This document shows, piece after piece, positions 1 through 7,925 of a DNA stretch of 64,000 nucleotides. The stretch is from Marinifilum sp. N1E240 (GTDB lineage: Bacteria; Bacteroidota; Bacteroidia; Bacteroidales; Marinifilaceae). Numbering within the stretch: the first letter of the stretch is position 1; each line of letters starts with the position of its first letter. The stretch covers positions 1-64,000 of the forward strand of contig NZ_WHKF01000011.1 of NCBI RefSeq assembly GCF_009295825.1. Direction: 5' to 3'. The notes under the pieces are model-generated. The model was not told the origin of the DNA, made no database searches, and saw nothing but the letters and a program-made list of their open reading frames with translations. The position numbers were made by a program, and so were the translations under genes.

Positions 1-122
1 TGAGTTTGTGTTCTGTCTTGTCCTTGTATAAATCTCATACTATAAGATAACAAAGTGCTGAAAATCTATCAAATACAAGCATGCTTACTTATCAACAACT
101 TATCAAGGTTTTTAGACAGTCT

Positions 123-318
123 GACGGCTCGAATAAGGGGTCGTAGGCTGATTTGAAAAACCGAACCTTCAAAATCCCACCAAGCCGAAGCTTTTGTTTT
201 GGTTATAAATTTATCATATTCACTAGCCGCAGCAAAAGCTTCGGCGAACTTATTTAATGAACAAAACTCCCAAATTTATACTGACAGCCTATGCCCTTTA
301 TTTATTGTTAGCTTGTCG
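123..318. repeat. Long imperfect inverted repeat (nested stem-loop)
   Basis: The left arm near 132-150 (AATAAGGGGTCGTAGGCTG) is nearly complementary to 285-303, with one gap and wobble pairs. Nested inside it, GCCGAAGCTTTTG at 184-196 is perfectly complementary to CAAAAGCTTCGGC at 233-245. The outer stem can be extended weakly to 123 and 315. No gene is visible in 1-318. The structure lies just past the stop codon of the lipoprotein gene at 319-933, so it could end its transcript, but there is no T-run. It is longer than a normal terminator and resembles a cassette-type recombination site or MITE end. That reading is inference only. Confidence 0.6.
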
Positions 319-961
319 TTATTTTTCCAAATTAATATAGTTTTCAATGCATTTGTCAACCATTGATTCAGGAAGTAACTCCATTCTTTCCACACAGCCA
401 AAATAAAACTCCGGTTTCTGCCAAATAAGTCTGCAAAGCGAATTGATTTTATCATTTATCGCTGTATTAGTTGAATAGAGAATCCTCATACTTCTCCAAG
501 TCGTCGACCGAATTAAAAACACACCTAACTCTGGAGTCCAAAAGTGAGTTACACAACCGTCTATTGCTGAAGTATTGTATGCATACTTATAAACTACATA
601 AGTTTTAAAATTGATAGAAAATTCATTCTTTTCAACGAATTGAAAATCCCTCATTCTGTCTTTGCTATTGTTCACAATATAAATAGGCTCAGAAATTGAA
701 TCTTCCCCTAAAATATATGAAATACTGTCAACGCCAGATTCCCGTCTCAATATGTAATTCAAATGATAAACGCTATCTTTTAATTCTTGCATAATTGTCA
801 CGGGTAAAGAGTCTATGTATGCAGAACTATAAGATTCATAATTATGCTTCAGATAAAAATAAGAGTCTTCCGTTTCAGTTCTATTACAACTGAAAATTCC
901 GAAAATAAGTCCTATTGTTAATATGTATTTCATTTGCGTCATGGGTATAATGCAAGCTAAC
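307..961. repeat. Inverted repeats flanking a single gene
   Basis: GTTAGCTTG at 307-315 is repeated in inverse as CAAGCTAAC at 953-961. With one gap the match extends to about 15 bases on each side (GTTAGCTTGTCGTTAT against the complement of ATAATGCAAGCTAAC). The two copies bracket exactly one gene, the lipoprotein at 319-933. Such flanks can mark a mobile cassette, but no recombinase is near and no target duplication was identified. Confidence 0.4.
319..933 (-). CDS. Hypothetical lipoprotein
   Basis: I do not recognise the family. The protein is 204 residues if started at the ATG at 931-933. I prefer this to an in-frame ATG 45 bases upstream because it puts a clean lipoprotein signal at the N-terminus: MKYILTIGL followed by the lipobox-like GIFSC, giving a lipidated Cys at residue 16. 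The remainder looks like a small soluble periplasmic or surface domain with several aromatic residues and three further cysteines. No neighbour shares its operon. Upstream lies a 33-nt palindrome (984-1016) and downstream a nested inverted repeat (123-318). The gene is framed by GTTAGCTTG/CAAGCTAAC repeats, which suggests it may have been acquired as a unit. Confidence 0.6.
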   Translation of the reverse strand: MKYILTIGLIFGIFSCNRTETEDSYFYLKHNYESYSSAYIDSLPVTIMQELKDSVYHLNYILRRESGVDSISYILGEDSISEPIYIVNNSKDRMRDFQFVEKNEFSINFKTYVVYKYAYNTSAIDGCVTHFWTPELGVFLIRSTTWRSMRILYSTNTAINDKINSLCRLIWQKPEFYFGCVERMELLPESMVDKCIENYINLEK

Positions 962-983
962 TTATATATAAAACGCATCTATA

Positions 984-1016
984 CACTTTACAAGCCCCTA
1001 TAGGGTATGTAAAGTG
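984..1016. promoter_or_regulatory. 33-nt palindrome upstream of lipoprotein gene
   Basis: CACTTTACA at 984-992 pairs with TGTAAAGTG at 1008-1016, and the centre holds the self-complementary CCCTATAGGG at 996-1005. It lies about 50 bases upstream of the lipoprotein start at 933. It could be an operator, a terminator for transcription entering from the right, or a cruciform. I cannot tell which. Confidence 0.45.
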
Positions 1017-1389
1017 AGTAAAATTGCTTTTCGCCTATGAATCTACAAAACAATAAAGTATCCACAAAAAATACCTATGATTAATTTACAGCACCTTATA
1101 ATTTAACGAAATAAAAGACAATGCAGTCTTGTTTGTGGAAGGATACAGCGGGTGAGGCTCTCAGATAATTACCTTTATTCTTAGCATTTAAATTGCTTTG
1201 GCATGTTTACTTTCTTAGCAGTGGTCGTAATTTTTATACTACATTAACAATCTATAAATCGTCTTGCTTTTGATTTCTACAATCTAAACTTAATTACTAT
1301 CTAATTTTGCATTATTATAAACTACCTTAAGCCTAAGCCTTACAATATTCGCTCAATTATCTTTTGATCTAAAGTCTTTTCTATACTCT

Positions 1390-1880
1390 TTAACCCAATT
1401 TCCATTGGTCGTCAAGTCGATTTCCATACCTCCTTAAGCCAATTTCCATTGGTCTTCAAGTCGATTTCCATACCTCCTTAACCAATTTCCATTGGTCCTT
1501 AAGTCGATTTCCATACCTCCTTAACCAATTTCCATTGGTACTTAAGTCAATTGTCATACCCCTTTAAGCCAATTGTCATTGGTACTTAAGTCAATTGTCA
1601 TACCCCCTTAAGCCAATTGTCACTGGTACTTAAGTCAATTGTCATACCCCCTTAAGCCAATTGTCATTGGTCCTTAAGTCAATTGTCATACCCCCTTAAG
1701 CCAATTGTCATTGGTACTTAAGTCAATTGTCATACCCCCTTAAACCGATTGTCATTGGTCTTTAAGTCAATTGTCATACCCCCTTAAGCCAATTGTCATT
1801 GGTCCTTAAGTCGATTTCCATACCTCCTTAACCCAATTCCCATTGTTCCTTAAGTCGATTTCCTTAAGTCCTCAATTCAA
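1390..1880. repeat. Tandem array of eleven 44-bp units built from 22-bp halves
   Basis: Units begin at 1395, 1439, 1482, 1525, 1569, 1613, 1657, 1701, 1745, 1789 and 1833, a period of 44 (43 for two units). Each unit is two related 22-base halves, one carrying CCAATTGTCATTGG and the other TCAATTGTCATACCCCC, each preceded by TTAAG. They match at about 16 of 22 positions. The first half can fold as a CCAAT/ATTGG hairpin. Outer units carry TTTCCAT and CCTCC where inner units carry TTGTCAT and CCCCC, so the array has two sub-families, with the older-looking or distinct type at both ends. The period is not a multiple of three and no frame stays open. There are no unique spacers. Confidence 0.9.
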
Positions 1881-2040
1881 TTGAAATTACAACGAATATG
1901 ATTTCCAATTGGCTCTACTTATGTTGTGTTTTCTTATAAGCAATTTCAAATGCTCACCGGATCTTTGCAATTGCTATTGGTATCACTTCCAAATCAAGCT
2001 ACTTGATCTTTACATTACAATTGTTACATATTGGGAACTT

Positions 2041-2691
2041 CTACCTTCCTTCCCACTCGCCGTAGAACTCCTCAAGGTATTGTTCCATAAATGTATGGCG
2101 CTTTTCAGCCATAGCTTTACCTGCTTTGGTATTCATACGATCTTTCAGTAACAATAACTTCTCATAAAAATGATTGATGGTTGGTGCCGTACTGTTTTTA
2201 TACTCCTCCTTTGTCATATTTAAATTGGGTGCAATTTCAGGATTGTAGATCTCCCTGTTTTTGTGCCCACCATAATTAAAGGTTCGTGCGATACCAATGG
2301 CACCTATAGCATCCATACGATCGGCATCTTGTATCACATCCAGTTCCAGTGATGTAAACTTTTGAGCCTCTTTTCCTCCTTTAAATGAGATGTTGCTAAT
2401 GATATTCTCAACATGAACTATTACTTCCTCATCAACTTGTACCGACTCTAAAAATGTTCTTGCCTTTTTAGGACCAATGCTCTCATCTCCATCGTGAAAT
2501 TTAGAGTCAGCAATATCGTGCAACAAAGCTCCCAATTCTACTATAAACAAATCAACATCCTCCTTTTTGGCAATCTGTCTGGCAGTTTTCCAAACCCGAT
2601 AAATGTGCCACCAATCGTGTCCTCCTTCAGCATCAATTAGTGTTTGTTTTACGAATTCTATGGTTTTATCTATGATAATCTGAGCTTTCAT
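2041..2691 (-). CDS. HD-domain phosphohydrolase (YedJ-like)
   Basis: A 216-residue soluble protein of the HD superfamily, predicted metal-dependent phosphohydrolase. The metal-site residues are visible: GGHDWWH at residues 23-29, LLHDIADSKF with the HD pair at 58-59, and a later QDADRMDAIGA around 121-131. The length and motif order match the YedJ branch, whose natural substrate is not firmly established. A nucleotide or phosphoester is likely. It stands alone: the next gene upstream is divergent (3005) and downstream is the tandem-repeat array. No signal peptide or membrane segment is present, so it should act in the cytoplasm. Confidence 0.88.
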   Translation of the reverse strand: MKAQIIIDKTIEFVKQTLIDAEGGHDWWHIYRVWKTARQIAKKEDVDLFIVELGALLHDIADSKFHDGDESIGPKKARTFLESVQVDEEVIVHVENIISNISFKGGKEAQKFTSLELDVIQDADRMDAIGAIGIARTFNYGGHKNREIYNPEIAPNLNMTKEEYKNSTAPTINHFYEKLLLLKDRMNTKAGKAMAEKRHTFMEQYLEEFYGEWEGR

Positions 2692-3004
2692 TCTTTTGTT
2701 TTTTGTTTGTGATTAAGCGAAGATAATTAAAATGACAGGATACGATGGGACATCTGTCCTTTAGTATCACTCCCCTTCTCCTATTTCATCTCTTTTCTAA
2801 GCAAAAACTACTACGGATAGTTTTAGAAATATTCTATACTAGAACAGTCAAAACTCTTCGTACTAGAATCTTAAAGCAAGATCATTTTTACAGATTTAAA
2901 TACATAGAATAAAATAAGGCTGAATTGTATACATTTACCGAATATTTACCCCTCATCTACCCTAAGGTCTATTTGTATTCCTTATTCTAGAATAAATTTT
3001 AAAT
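2692..3004. promoter_or_regulatory. Divergent intergenic region with 14-bp palindrome
   Basis: This 313-base gap separates the divergent HD gene and GNAT-like gene. TTATTCTAGAATAA at 2982-2995 is a perfect 14-base palindrome ending 9 bases before the ATG at 3005, and related CTAGAA pieces occur near 2843 and 2870. An operator overlapping the ribosome-binding region of the rightward operon is possible. I see no clear TAnnTTTG promoter box. Confidence 0.4.
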
Positions 3005-4129
3005 ATGACCATTCAAATTATAGAAGTACAAAATAAACGCCAACGCAAAGCCTTTGTTAATTTCCCTTACGAACTCTATAAAGACAACAAATTCTGGGTT
3101 CCTCCTATAAAGTCTGGAGAGTTGGAATTGTTGCTTCCCGAAAAGAATCCTGCCTTTGAGTTTTGTATCGCCAAATTTTGGCTTGCTTATCAAGACAATA
3201 AAGTTGTGGGTCGTATTGGAGCTATCGTAAATCAACTAGCCATTGATAAAACTGGTGAAAAAATGGGGCGAATCACTCGCATGGAGTTTATTGATGATCC
3301 TGCCGTTTCGAAACAGTTGTTTACAGTTGCTGAAAATTGGCTAAAAGAAAAAGGTATGATTGGTGCCATGGGACCTCTTGGTTTTTCTAATCTCGATCAT
3401 GCCGGAGTATTAATCGAAGGGCATGAATGGTTGCCTTCTATAGCTTCTGATTATCATTTTGCTTACTATCAGAATCATTTTGAAAATTCCTCTTATCTGA
3501 AAGAAATAGATTGGCTGGAGTTTAGAATTAGCCTGCCTGAAGAAACTCCTGCGAAAGCAAGTCGTCTTGCTGATTTAATTCAAAAACGACACCATTTAAA
3601 CATCCTTAATTTCACCACTAAAAAGGAACTGGAACCGTATAAGGAAAAGATTTTTAACGTATTTAATGATGCTTTCGCTGATCTGTTTGGCACGTTTAAA
3701 TTGCCCGAGAAATTAATTCGATTCTACGTTTCAAAATATTTCCCAATTCTGAATCCTCGATACGTAAAAATCATAACGAGTCAGGAAGATCAGTTAATGG
3801 GCTTTATTATTGCGATTCCTTCCTTATCAAAGGCAATGCAAAAAGCGAAAGGGAAACTCTTCCCATTCGGATGGTGGCACATTAAAAAGAGTCTAGAGAA
3901 TCCTTGTGAAATGGATTTAATGCTTACAGGAGTAGATTACAAATCTCAGAAATTGGGCTTTGTTTCCATACTCATGAATGAATTGCTAAAAACATCGAAT
4001 GCCGATGGTTTACGATTTGCTGAAACCACAGGAATGTTAGAGAATAACTATGTGGCCATTCAATTGTGGAAGTCTTTCGACCATGTGCAACACAAACGCA
4101 AGCGTTGCTATCGTAAGATGTTCTCTTAA
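3005..4129 (+). CDS. GNAT-like N-acetyltransferase domain protein
   Basis: A 374-residue cytoplasmic protein that looks like the large Bacteroidota GNAT-like family usually annotated as N-acetyltransferase. The N-terminal half contains the FWVPP motif and a beta-strand-rich KVVGRIGAIVN segment. The C-terminal half has the GVDYKSQKLGFVSILMNELL region, where GNAT enzymes bind acetyl-CoA, and ends in a basic RKRCYRKMFS tail. The acceptor substrate cannot be read from the sequence. It begins a two-gene operon: the next gene starts 17 bases after its stop. A perfect palindrome sits just upstream of the start. Confidence 0.6.
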   Translation: MTIQIIEVQNKRQRKAFVNFPYELYKDNKFWVPPIKSGELELLLPEKNPAFEFCIAKFWLAYQDNKVVGRIGAIVNQLAIDKTGEKMGRITRMEFIDDPAVSKQLFTVAENWLKEKGMIGAMGPLGFSNLDHAGVLIEGHEWLPSIASDYHFAYYQNHFENSSYLKEIDWLEFRISLPEETPAKASRLADLIQKRHHLNILNFTTKKELEPYKEKIFNVFNDAFADLFGTFKLPEKLIRFYVSKYFPILNPRYVKIITSQEDQLMGFIIAIPSLSKAMQKAKGKLFPFGWWHIKKSLENPCEMDLMLTGVDYKSQKLGFVSILMNELLKTSNADGLRFAETTGMLENNYVAIQLWKSFDHVQHKRKRCYRKMFS

Positions 4130-4145
4130 TTGCACTTGTAAACCA

Positions 4146-4877
4146 ATGAAGGAAAAGAAACTTCCCCATTTGAATGATAATGATCCGTCGGTTCTGCAGT
4201 TAAGCATTGAAGCTTTGCAAAAGGAATTGGATGTCGTAAAACAAGAAACTCTTGCCTTTGAAAACATCCTTCGTGCTCGTTTAACCAATGAGATTGTGGA
4301 GTTGCAGGAACTCACTGTTCTATATAAACAGCAGAAAAAGGCTAAAAAAGAGAAACGATTGGAACAGAAGCGACGTGGGAAGAATTATCGCGAACCCATC
4401 GGTCTTAAGCCTTTACCTAAAAGTAATACTAACGTATCTAAACCTGAGGAAGCAAAAGAGAAAAAGCGCTTGTACCGTGAAGCCATGTTACATGTTCATC
4501 CCGATAAATTCTCAATGAATGAAGATAAATTGGATTTGGCAACTGATGTTACCTCTAAGCTAATTGATATTTATCACACAGGAAGTTTGAATGATCTGCA
4601 GTTATATCATGCTCATATATTTAGTGGCAATGCGCTTCATCAAACCTTTGATGTTTCCCAGGAACTTCAGAAAACACCAACTCAAGATCTGTATCTTGAA
4701 AAGGAAAAGGCACGATTGGAAGGGTTATTAAAAATAGCAAAGAGTCGACGAACCTATATTGTTCTTAAGGAATATCCCGATCCTCTTTTGTTTGTTGAGG
4801 AATTACAACTGTATTATGCAGACAGAATTGCCAAGTTCAGAAAGCGCACCCGGAAAGCAAAAATTCCCCCGGAATAG
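4146..4877 (+). CDS. J-domain-like coiled-coil protein
   Basis: A 243-residue protein of unknown role. I start it at ATG 4146, 17 bases after the GNAT-like gene, because the longer open frame would overlap that gene by about 80 bases. It has a charged coiled-coil stretch (residues about 20-80, rich in Lys and Glu), then REAMLHVHPDKFS with the HPD triplet of DnaJ J-domains at residues 118-120, followed by a helix rich in Asp and Leu. The HPD motif is what stimulates DnaK ATPase in known J-proteins, so a DnaK co-chaperone or adaptor role is plausible. The usual glycine-rich and zinc domains of DnaJ are absent. A CCCCGG/CCGGGG hairpin overlaps its stop codon. Confidence 0.65.
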   Translation: MKEKKLPHLNDNDPSVLQLSIEALQKELDVVKQETLAFENILRARLTNEIVELQELTVLYKQQKKAKKEKRLEQKRRGKNYREPIGLKPLPKSNTNVSKPEEAKEKKRLYREAMLHVHPDKFSMNEDKLDLATDVTSKLIDIYHTGSLNDLQLYHAHIFSGNALHQTFDVSQELQKTPTQDLYLEKEKARLEGLLKIAKSRRTYIVLKEYPDPLLFVEELQLYYADRIAKFRKRTRKAKIPPE

Positions 4878-4900
4878 ATCCCGGGGCAGAATATTTTCTT
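4867..4900 (+). terminator. Terminator-like hairpin over stop codon
   Basis: CCCCGG at 4867-4872 pairs with CCGGGG at 4881-4886 around an 8-base loop containing the TAG stop of the J-domain-like gene. A short ATTTTCTT run follows. It is GC-rich in an otherwise AT-rich region. Confidence 0.55.
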
Positions 4901-4908
4901 CAATTCTA

Positions 4909-5592
4909 TTAGCTGCTAATTACAGCTGTTGTAGTTGAGGTGGTTATAAGCATGATGACCACAGCCATTAAAGCATCGTGAATTTCTTTCACCGCTTTTC
5001 CTACTTCGGAACTTAGCTGTGCTTCTTCAATAATTGCTTTTATCTTCTTTTTGTACTCCTTCGCTCTTTCTTTTCCAAACACTTCTTTATTAAGATCACA
5101 CATATCAATAAGACTTATCAACATGGCTTCCTTTGAGCTAATTTCTCGCTGATTTAAAAGAATATCATTCAAGCGTTTTCTCAATTCGTTTTCGGGCTTG
5201 GCATTTTTAGTCGGATATTTATCATTAGAAAATACCCAAAGAATCTTTTCCTCTCTTCTGGTTAAAATACCATCATCTATCAGCTTGTTTACAGTTTCAT
5301 CCTTGATATGATCTGCCTTGTTTCCCATCATCTCAACCCAAGTTTGAATCTTTCTTTTCTTTTTCGAATTGCGAATCATATCCAAAAAGTAATCCAATAA
5401 AATATCATTACAACTAGCACTGGATTTTACTTCTATCTTCTTCTCTTTAATCTCAATTCTTTCTTGTAAGGATAATTCAAGAATTACAGCCCCAGCCAAT
5501 CCGTAACCAAAAGAGAAAGAGTCGGCAACAATACTTCCCTTATCATCATCTAATGCAAGAAGGGTTAACTGATCAACTAAATTTAGATTCAT
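4909..5592 (-). CDS. GPP34 (Golgi phosphoprotein 3)-family protein
   Basis: A 227-residue protein starting at the ATG at 5590-5592 (MNLNLVDQLTLLALDDDKG). An in-frame ATG 51 bases upstream adds a sequence unlike the family. The opening, the FSFGYGLAGAVILELSLQERI segment and the DETVNKLIDDGILTRREEKIL region match the GPP34 fold. In eukaryotes GOLPH3 binds phosphatidylinositol-4-phosphate, and in bacteria the family is found in actinomycetes and scattered elsewhere with mostly unknown roles. The C-terminus ends with a hydrophobic helix (ALMAVVIMLITTSTTTAVI), which could attach it to membrane. It is a single gene, convergent with the J-domain-like operon. Confidence 0.8.
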   Translation of the reverse strand: MNLNLVDQLTLLALDDDKGSIVADSFSFGYGLAGAVILELSLQERIEIKEKKIEVKSSASCNDILLDYFLDMIRNSKKKRKIQTWVEMMGNKADHIKDETVNKLIDDGILTRREEKILWVFSNDKYPTKNAKPENELRKRLNDILLNQREISSKEAMLISLIDMCDLNKEVFGKERAKEYKKKIKAIIEEAQLSSEVGKAVKEIHDALMAVVIMLITTSTTTAVISS

Positions 5593-5644
5593 ATCTGTAT
5601 ATAATTTAAAGATTAAGGCTAATTTACTAATTATAGCGTACAAA

Positions 5645-5679
5645 AAATCCCAACAGATGTTAAATTTCTATTGGGATTT
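5645..5679. terminator. Hairpin between GPP34 gene and zinc-ribbon gene
   Basis: AAATCCCAA at 5645-5653 pairs with TTGGGATTT at 5671-5679. It lies upstream of the GPP34 gene, about 55 bases from its start, and downstream of the minus-strand operon ending at 5737. It may back up the stronger hairpin at 5714-5733. Confidence 0.5.
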
Positions 5680-5713
5680 CTCTGTACGGACACGCCATAG
5701 CATTTATCCGTAA

Positions 5714-5733
5714 TGACATGCCGTGGCATGTCA
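5714..5733 (-). terminator. Hairpin ending the ABC/GTPase operon
   Basis: TGACATGCC at 5714-5722 and GGCATGTCA at 5725-5733 form a 9-bp stem with a 2-base loop, immediately after the stop codon at 5737-5739. There is no T-run, so termination efficiency is uncertain. The ACATGCCxxGGCATGT core may be a copy of a dispersed palindromic repeat. Confidence 0.5.
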
Positions 5734-5736
5734 CTA

Positions 5737-5979
5737 CTAGTATCCTACACCCGCAGCCATAATGTTGTTCGGATCGAAAGCATGGCAAGGTGTTACACCG
5801 TGTACCATATCACATTTAGGGCAATGTCCCTCGAACTCTTCCATAGTGAAGGTTTCTTTACATCCGTGACACTCAATATCCATAGGCATTGGCATCAATT
5901 GCTGAGCAAAACCCATCATTCTAACCTTATCAACTACTTGTTGTCCATTTTCGAAACTTCCTGCGCAACCGTCATGCAT
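5737..5979 (-). CDS. Small zinc-ribbon protein of the ABC/GTPase operon
   Basis: An 80-residue protein with a zinc-ribbon pattern: ECHGC at about residues 36-40 and GHCPKC at about 52-57, plus an early Cys (MHDGC) and a HGVTPCHAF segment. HypA-type nickel chaperones use a comparable Cys-pair ribbon, and this small protein could do the same job here, but the family is not recognised with certainty. The start is well supported by AAAGGAGG eight bases upstream of the ATG, a strong Shine-Dalgarno sequence for this phylum. It is the last gene of the operon running from 9215 to 5737. Confidence 0.75.
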   Translation of the reverse strand: MHDGCAGSFENGQQVVDKVRMMGFAQQLMPMPMDIECHGCKETFTMEEFEGHCPKCDMVHGVTPCHAFDPNNIMAAGVGY

Positions 5980-6087
5980 AACTATTTCCTCCTTTTAATA
6001 GATTTAAAATTTAAGATCTCCTCCAATTTCAAAATCTGATTTTATTTTTTTATTCTTAATTTCTAATTGATAATTCTTAATTCAACA

Positions 6088-7116
6088 CTAAAACCCAATG
6101 TCTTCTTTACGGATAATCTCTCCGTGGCGTAAACGAGTTCTCATGTTCTGAATTACAGAATCCATTCTTTCCAATTCCGATAATAGGTTTTCCTCTTCTC
6201 CACTAGTTTCAATTACTTTATGAATTCCACCATTTTTAATTACGATACGTCTGTCACCCATTAGTGCTAGAATTGGATCGTGAGTTGCCATCAGTACAAT
6301 TTTCTCCTCTCCAACCAATAATTCCAATGCTTTCTTACGATCGATACCTGCATTCTCAATCTCATCAATCAAGATAATTGGCGATTTACTTAAGATCGCT
6401 GTATCTGCAATCATCAAGGCTCTCGATTGTCCTCCACTCAAACTGGTAATTGGTGTATCCAAACTAAATTTCTCCCCAGCCAACTTATTTGCCTGATCAA
6501 AAATTTTCATGATCACGCCTTCCACATCCTCAACCAGTCTACTCTGTGCATGCAGTTCAATAAACTCGTATACCGAAAGATCCATTACAAAGTTCATGTT
6601 CTGCGATAACTGAGCTACCAATTTATGACCTGATGTCACACGCCACTTTTTATCTCCTTTTTCACCATTCACCAAAACAGTTCTTGATGTTGGTGTATCG
6701 TTATGAGCTACCCACTCAATATCTGCTAACAATCTACTTTTTCCCGATCCCGTTGGACCTACAATACAAACAATCTCACTCTTGTTAATGGTTAACTCTC
6801 CAAACTCTTCTCTTTCTCCTGATTTGTTGGTTCCAGGCAATAAGGTGATGCTATTTACACCTTCATCCTCATCTTCACCAAGGAATTGCAGCATTTGGCT
6901 AATGTATTCTGTCATAGAATTCAATACCTGAGCCTTATCCATTGCACGATTTTCCTTTTCTTCTTCATCTTCCAGAATGTTAAGGAAATCATCTAACTTT
7001 TCGTTGATTTGTCCATCAACATCCAGTGTATTCTCTTCGAAAAACCCTGGAAGAAATGGATACTCCTCGAACAAATCGGCAATTGTTTTTTCTTGTATAT
7101 CTTGTATTGTGATCAT
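6088..7116 (-). CDS. ABC ATPase with N-terminal DUF1858-like region
   Basis: A 342-residue soluble ATPase. Residues 1-35 (ITIQDIQEKTIADLFEEYP) resemble the DUF1858/ScdA_N helical module, followed by an acidic linker (about 40-90). The ABC domain follows: Walker A GPTGSGKS at 120-127, signature LSGGQSR at 226-232, Walker B IILIDE at 247-252 and the switch His in ATHD at 279. A C-terminal helical tail carries RMRTRLRHGE-like basic residues. It has no transmembrane segment and no permease gene lies nearby, so it is unlikely to be a simple transporter subunit. It is third in the operon after the binding protein and the GTPase. A role in powering metal or cofactor insertion is inference. Confidence 0.85.
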   Translation of the reverse strand: MITIQDIQEKTIADLFEEYPFLPGFFEENTLDVDGQINEKLDDFLNILEDEEEKENRAMDKAQVLNSMTEYISQMLQFLGEDEDEGVNSITLLPGTNKSGEREEFGELTINKSEIVCIVGPTGSGKSRLLADIEWVAHNDTPTSRTVLVNGEKGDKKWRVTSGHKLVAQLSQNMNFVMDLSVYEFIELHAQSRLVEDVEGVIMKIFDQANKLAGEKFSLDTPITSLSGGQSRALMIADTAILSKSPIILIDEIENAGIDRKKALELLVGEEKIVLMATHDPILALMGDRRIVIKNGGIHKVIETSGEEENLLSELERMDSVIQNMRTRLRHGEIIRKEDIGF

Positions 7117-7185
7117 TTGTTGCTTTTTTTAATCCACCAGCTAAAGCAGATGGCAAGTGAATTGGAACTTGTTACTTTCTCCTTA

Positions 7186-7893
7186 TTACTTTTTCCCCTT
7201 CTTATCTTCCATATCTATTTTACGAACATTACCCATTTGGTAACTCTCACCAATTCTGGTTTCGCCTAAACAGTATGAACAAAGTGCCGATGGCATTGAG
7301 AATCGTAACTTTTCACCAACTAAAGTTTTCACCTCAATTTTTTCATCATATAATAAAGTACTCAACTCATAAGCTCCCTGACCTGTTAATCCATTTACAT
7401 GCATAATACTTGCTCCAGGATTTACCGTATTCACTCTCGATGCGAATACTTCTCTCTCCGCCTGTGAAACAATATCGCCTTTTGTAATGATAACGATATC
7501 TGCAGATTTCAACATGGGTCCAATTTTCTTTGGAGTATTGATACCACTTAAGTTATCAATCACACAAACAGCAGTTACACTTTTCACATAGGGAGAACAA
7601 CGGTTACATAAACCAGCACTCTCAGTAATTAAAATATCCAAGCCTTCCTTAATTCCCCACTGGGTAACTTCCTCAATATTACTTACGAAATAATGATCAG
7701 GACAAAGAGAACCAGATAATCCTTTCTTCACTTTAACTCCTGCTTTCTCATATAAAATATCATCATCGGTATAAAGACAATCAAATTTTACGACGCCCAC
7801 TTCCAATCCGCGCTTTTGGAATGAATCAATGGTTTTCAAAATCACCGCTGTTTTTCCTGATGATGGAGGTCCTGAAACTGTAACTAAGTTCAT
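7186..7893 (-). CDS. HypB/UreG/CooC-like P-loop GTPase
   Basis: A 235-residue P-loop NTPase resembling the G3E metallochaperone GTPases (HypB, UreG). Walker A is GPPSSGKT at residues 8-15, a conserved Cys sits in GSLCPDHY (64), the switch region reads ESAGLCNRCSPY at 91-102 with a CxxC, and TKGD at 137-140 stands where the guanine-specificity NKxD motif usually is. A second Cys pair, CSYC, is at 205-208. Relatives insert nickel into hydrogenase, urease or CO dehydrogenase, and the Cys pairs suggest metal binding here. No nickel enzyme gene is near. It lies between the binding-protein gene (32 bases upstream) and the ABC ATPase (69 bases downstream). Confidence 0.82.
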   Translation of the reverse strand: MNLVTVSGPPSSGKTAVILKTIDSFQKRGLEVGVVKFDCLYTDDDILYEKAGVKVKKGLSGSLCPDHYFVSNIEEVTQWGIKEGLDILITESAGLCNRCSPYVKSVTAVCVIDNLSGINTPKKIGPMLKSADIVIITKGDIVSQAEREVFASRVNTVNPGASIMHVNGLTGQGAYELSTLLYDEKIEVKTLVGEKLRFSMPSALCSYCLGETRIGESYQMGNVRKIDMEDKKGKK

Positions 7894-7925
7894 ATCTGGT
7901 GTTGTTTTCTGTTAGTGTTTAATAA

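Larger units (their letters stand above)
979..2040. other. Gene-poor intergenic stretch
   Basis: About 1.06 kb without a convincing gene. It holds the palindrome at 984-1016, roughly 370 bases of unremarkable AT-rich sequence, the 44-bp tandem array at 1390-1880 and a short AT-rich spacer before the HD-domain gene. A short open frame that starts near 1909 runs antisense into the HD gene and is not credible. Confidence 0.7.

Noticed and set aside
307-961. True integron cassette with attC
   Set aside because: The core GTTAGCT does not fit GTTRRRY exactly, no matching core terminates the right side of the folded region, and there is no integron integrase. Only the flanking repeats are supported.
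1395-1866. CRISPR array
   Set aside because: The units are contiguous with no unique spacers between repeats, and no cas genes are nearby. The two-half structure fits tandem duplication.
1909-2151. 80-codon frame
   Set aside because: It runs antisense into the HD-domain gene and has no protein-like features.
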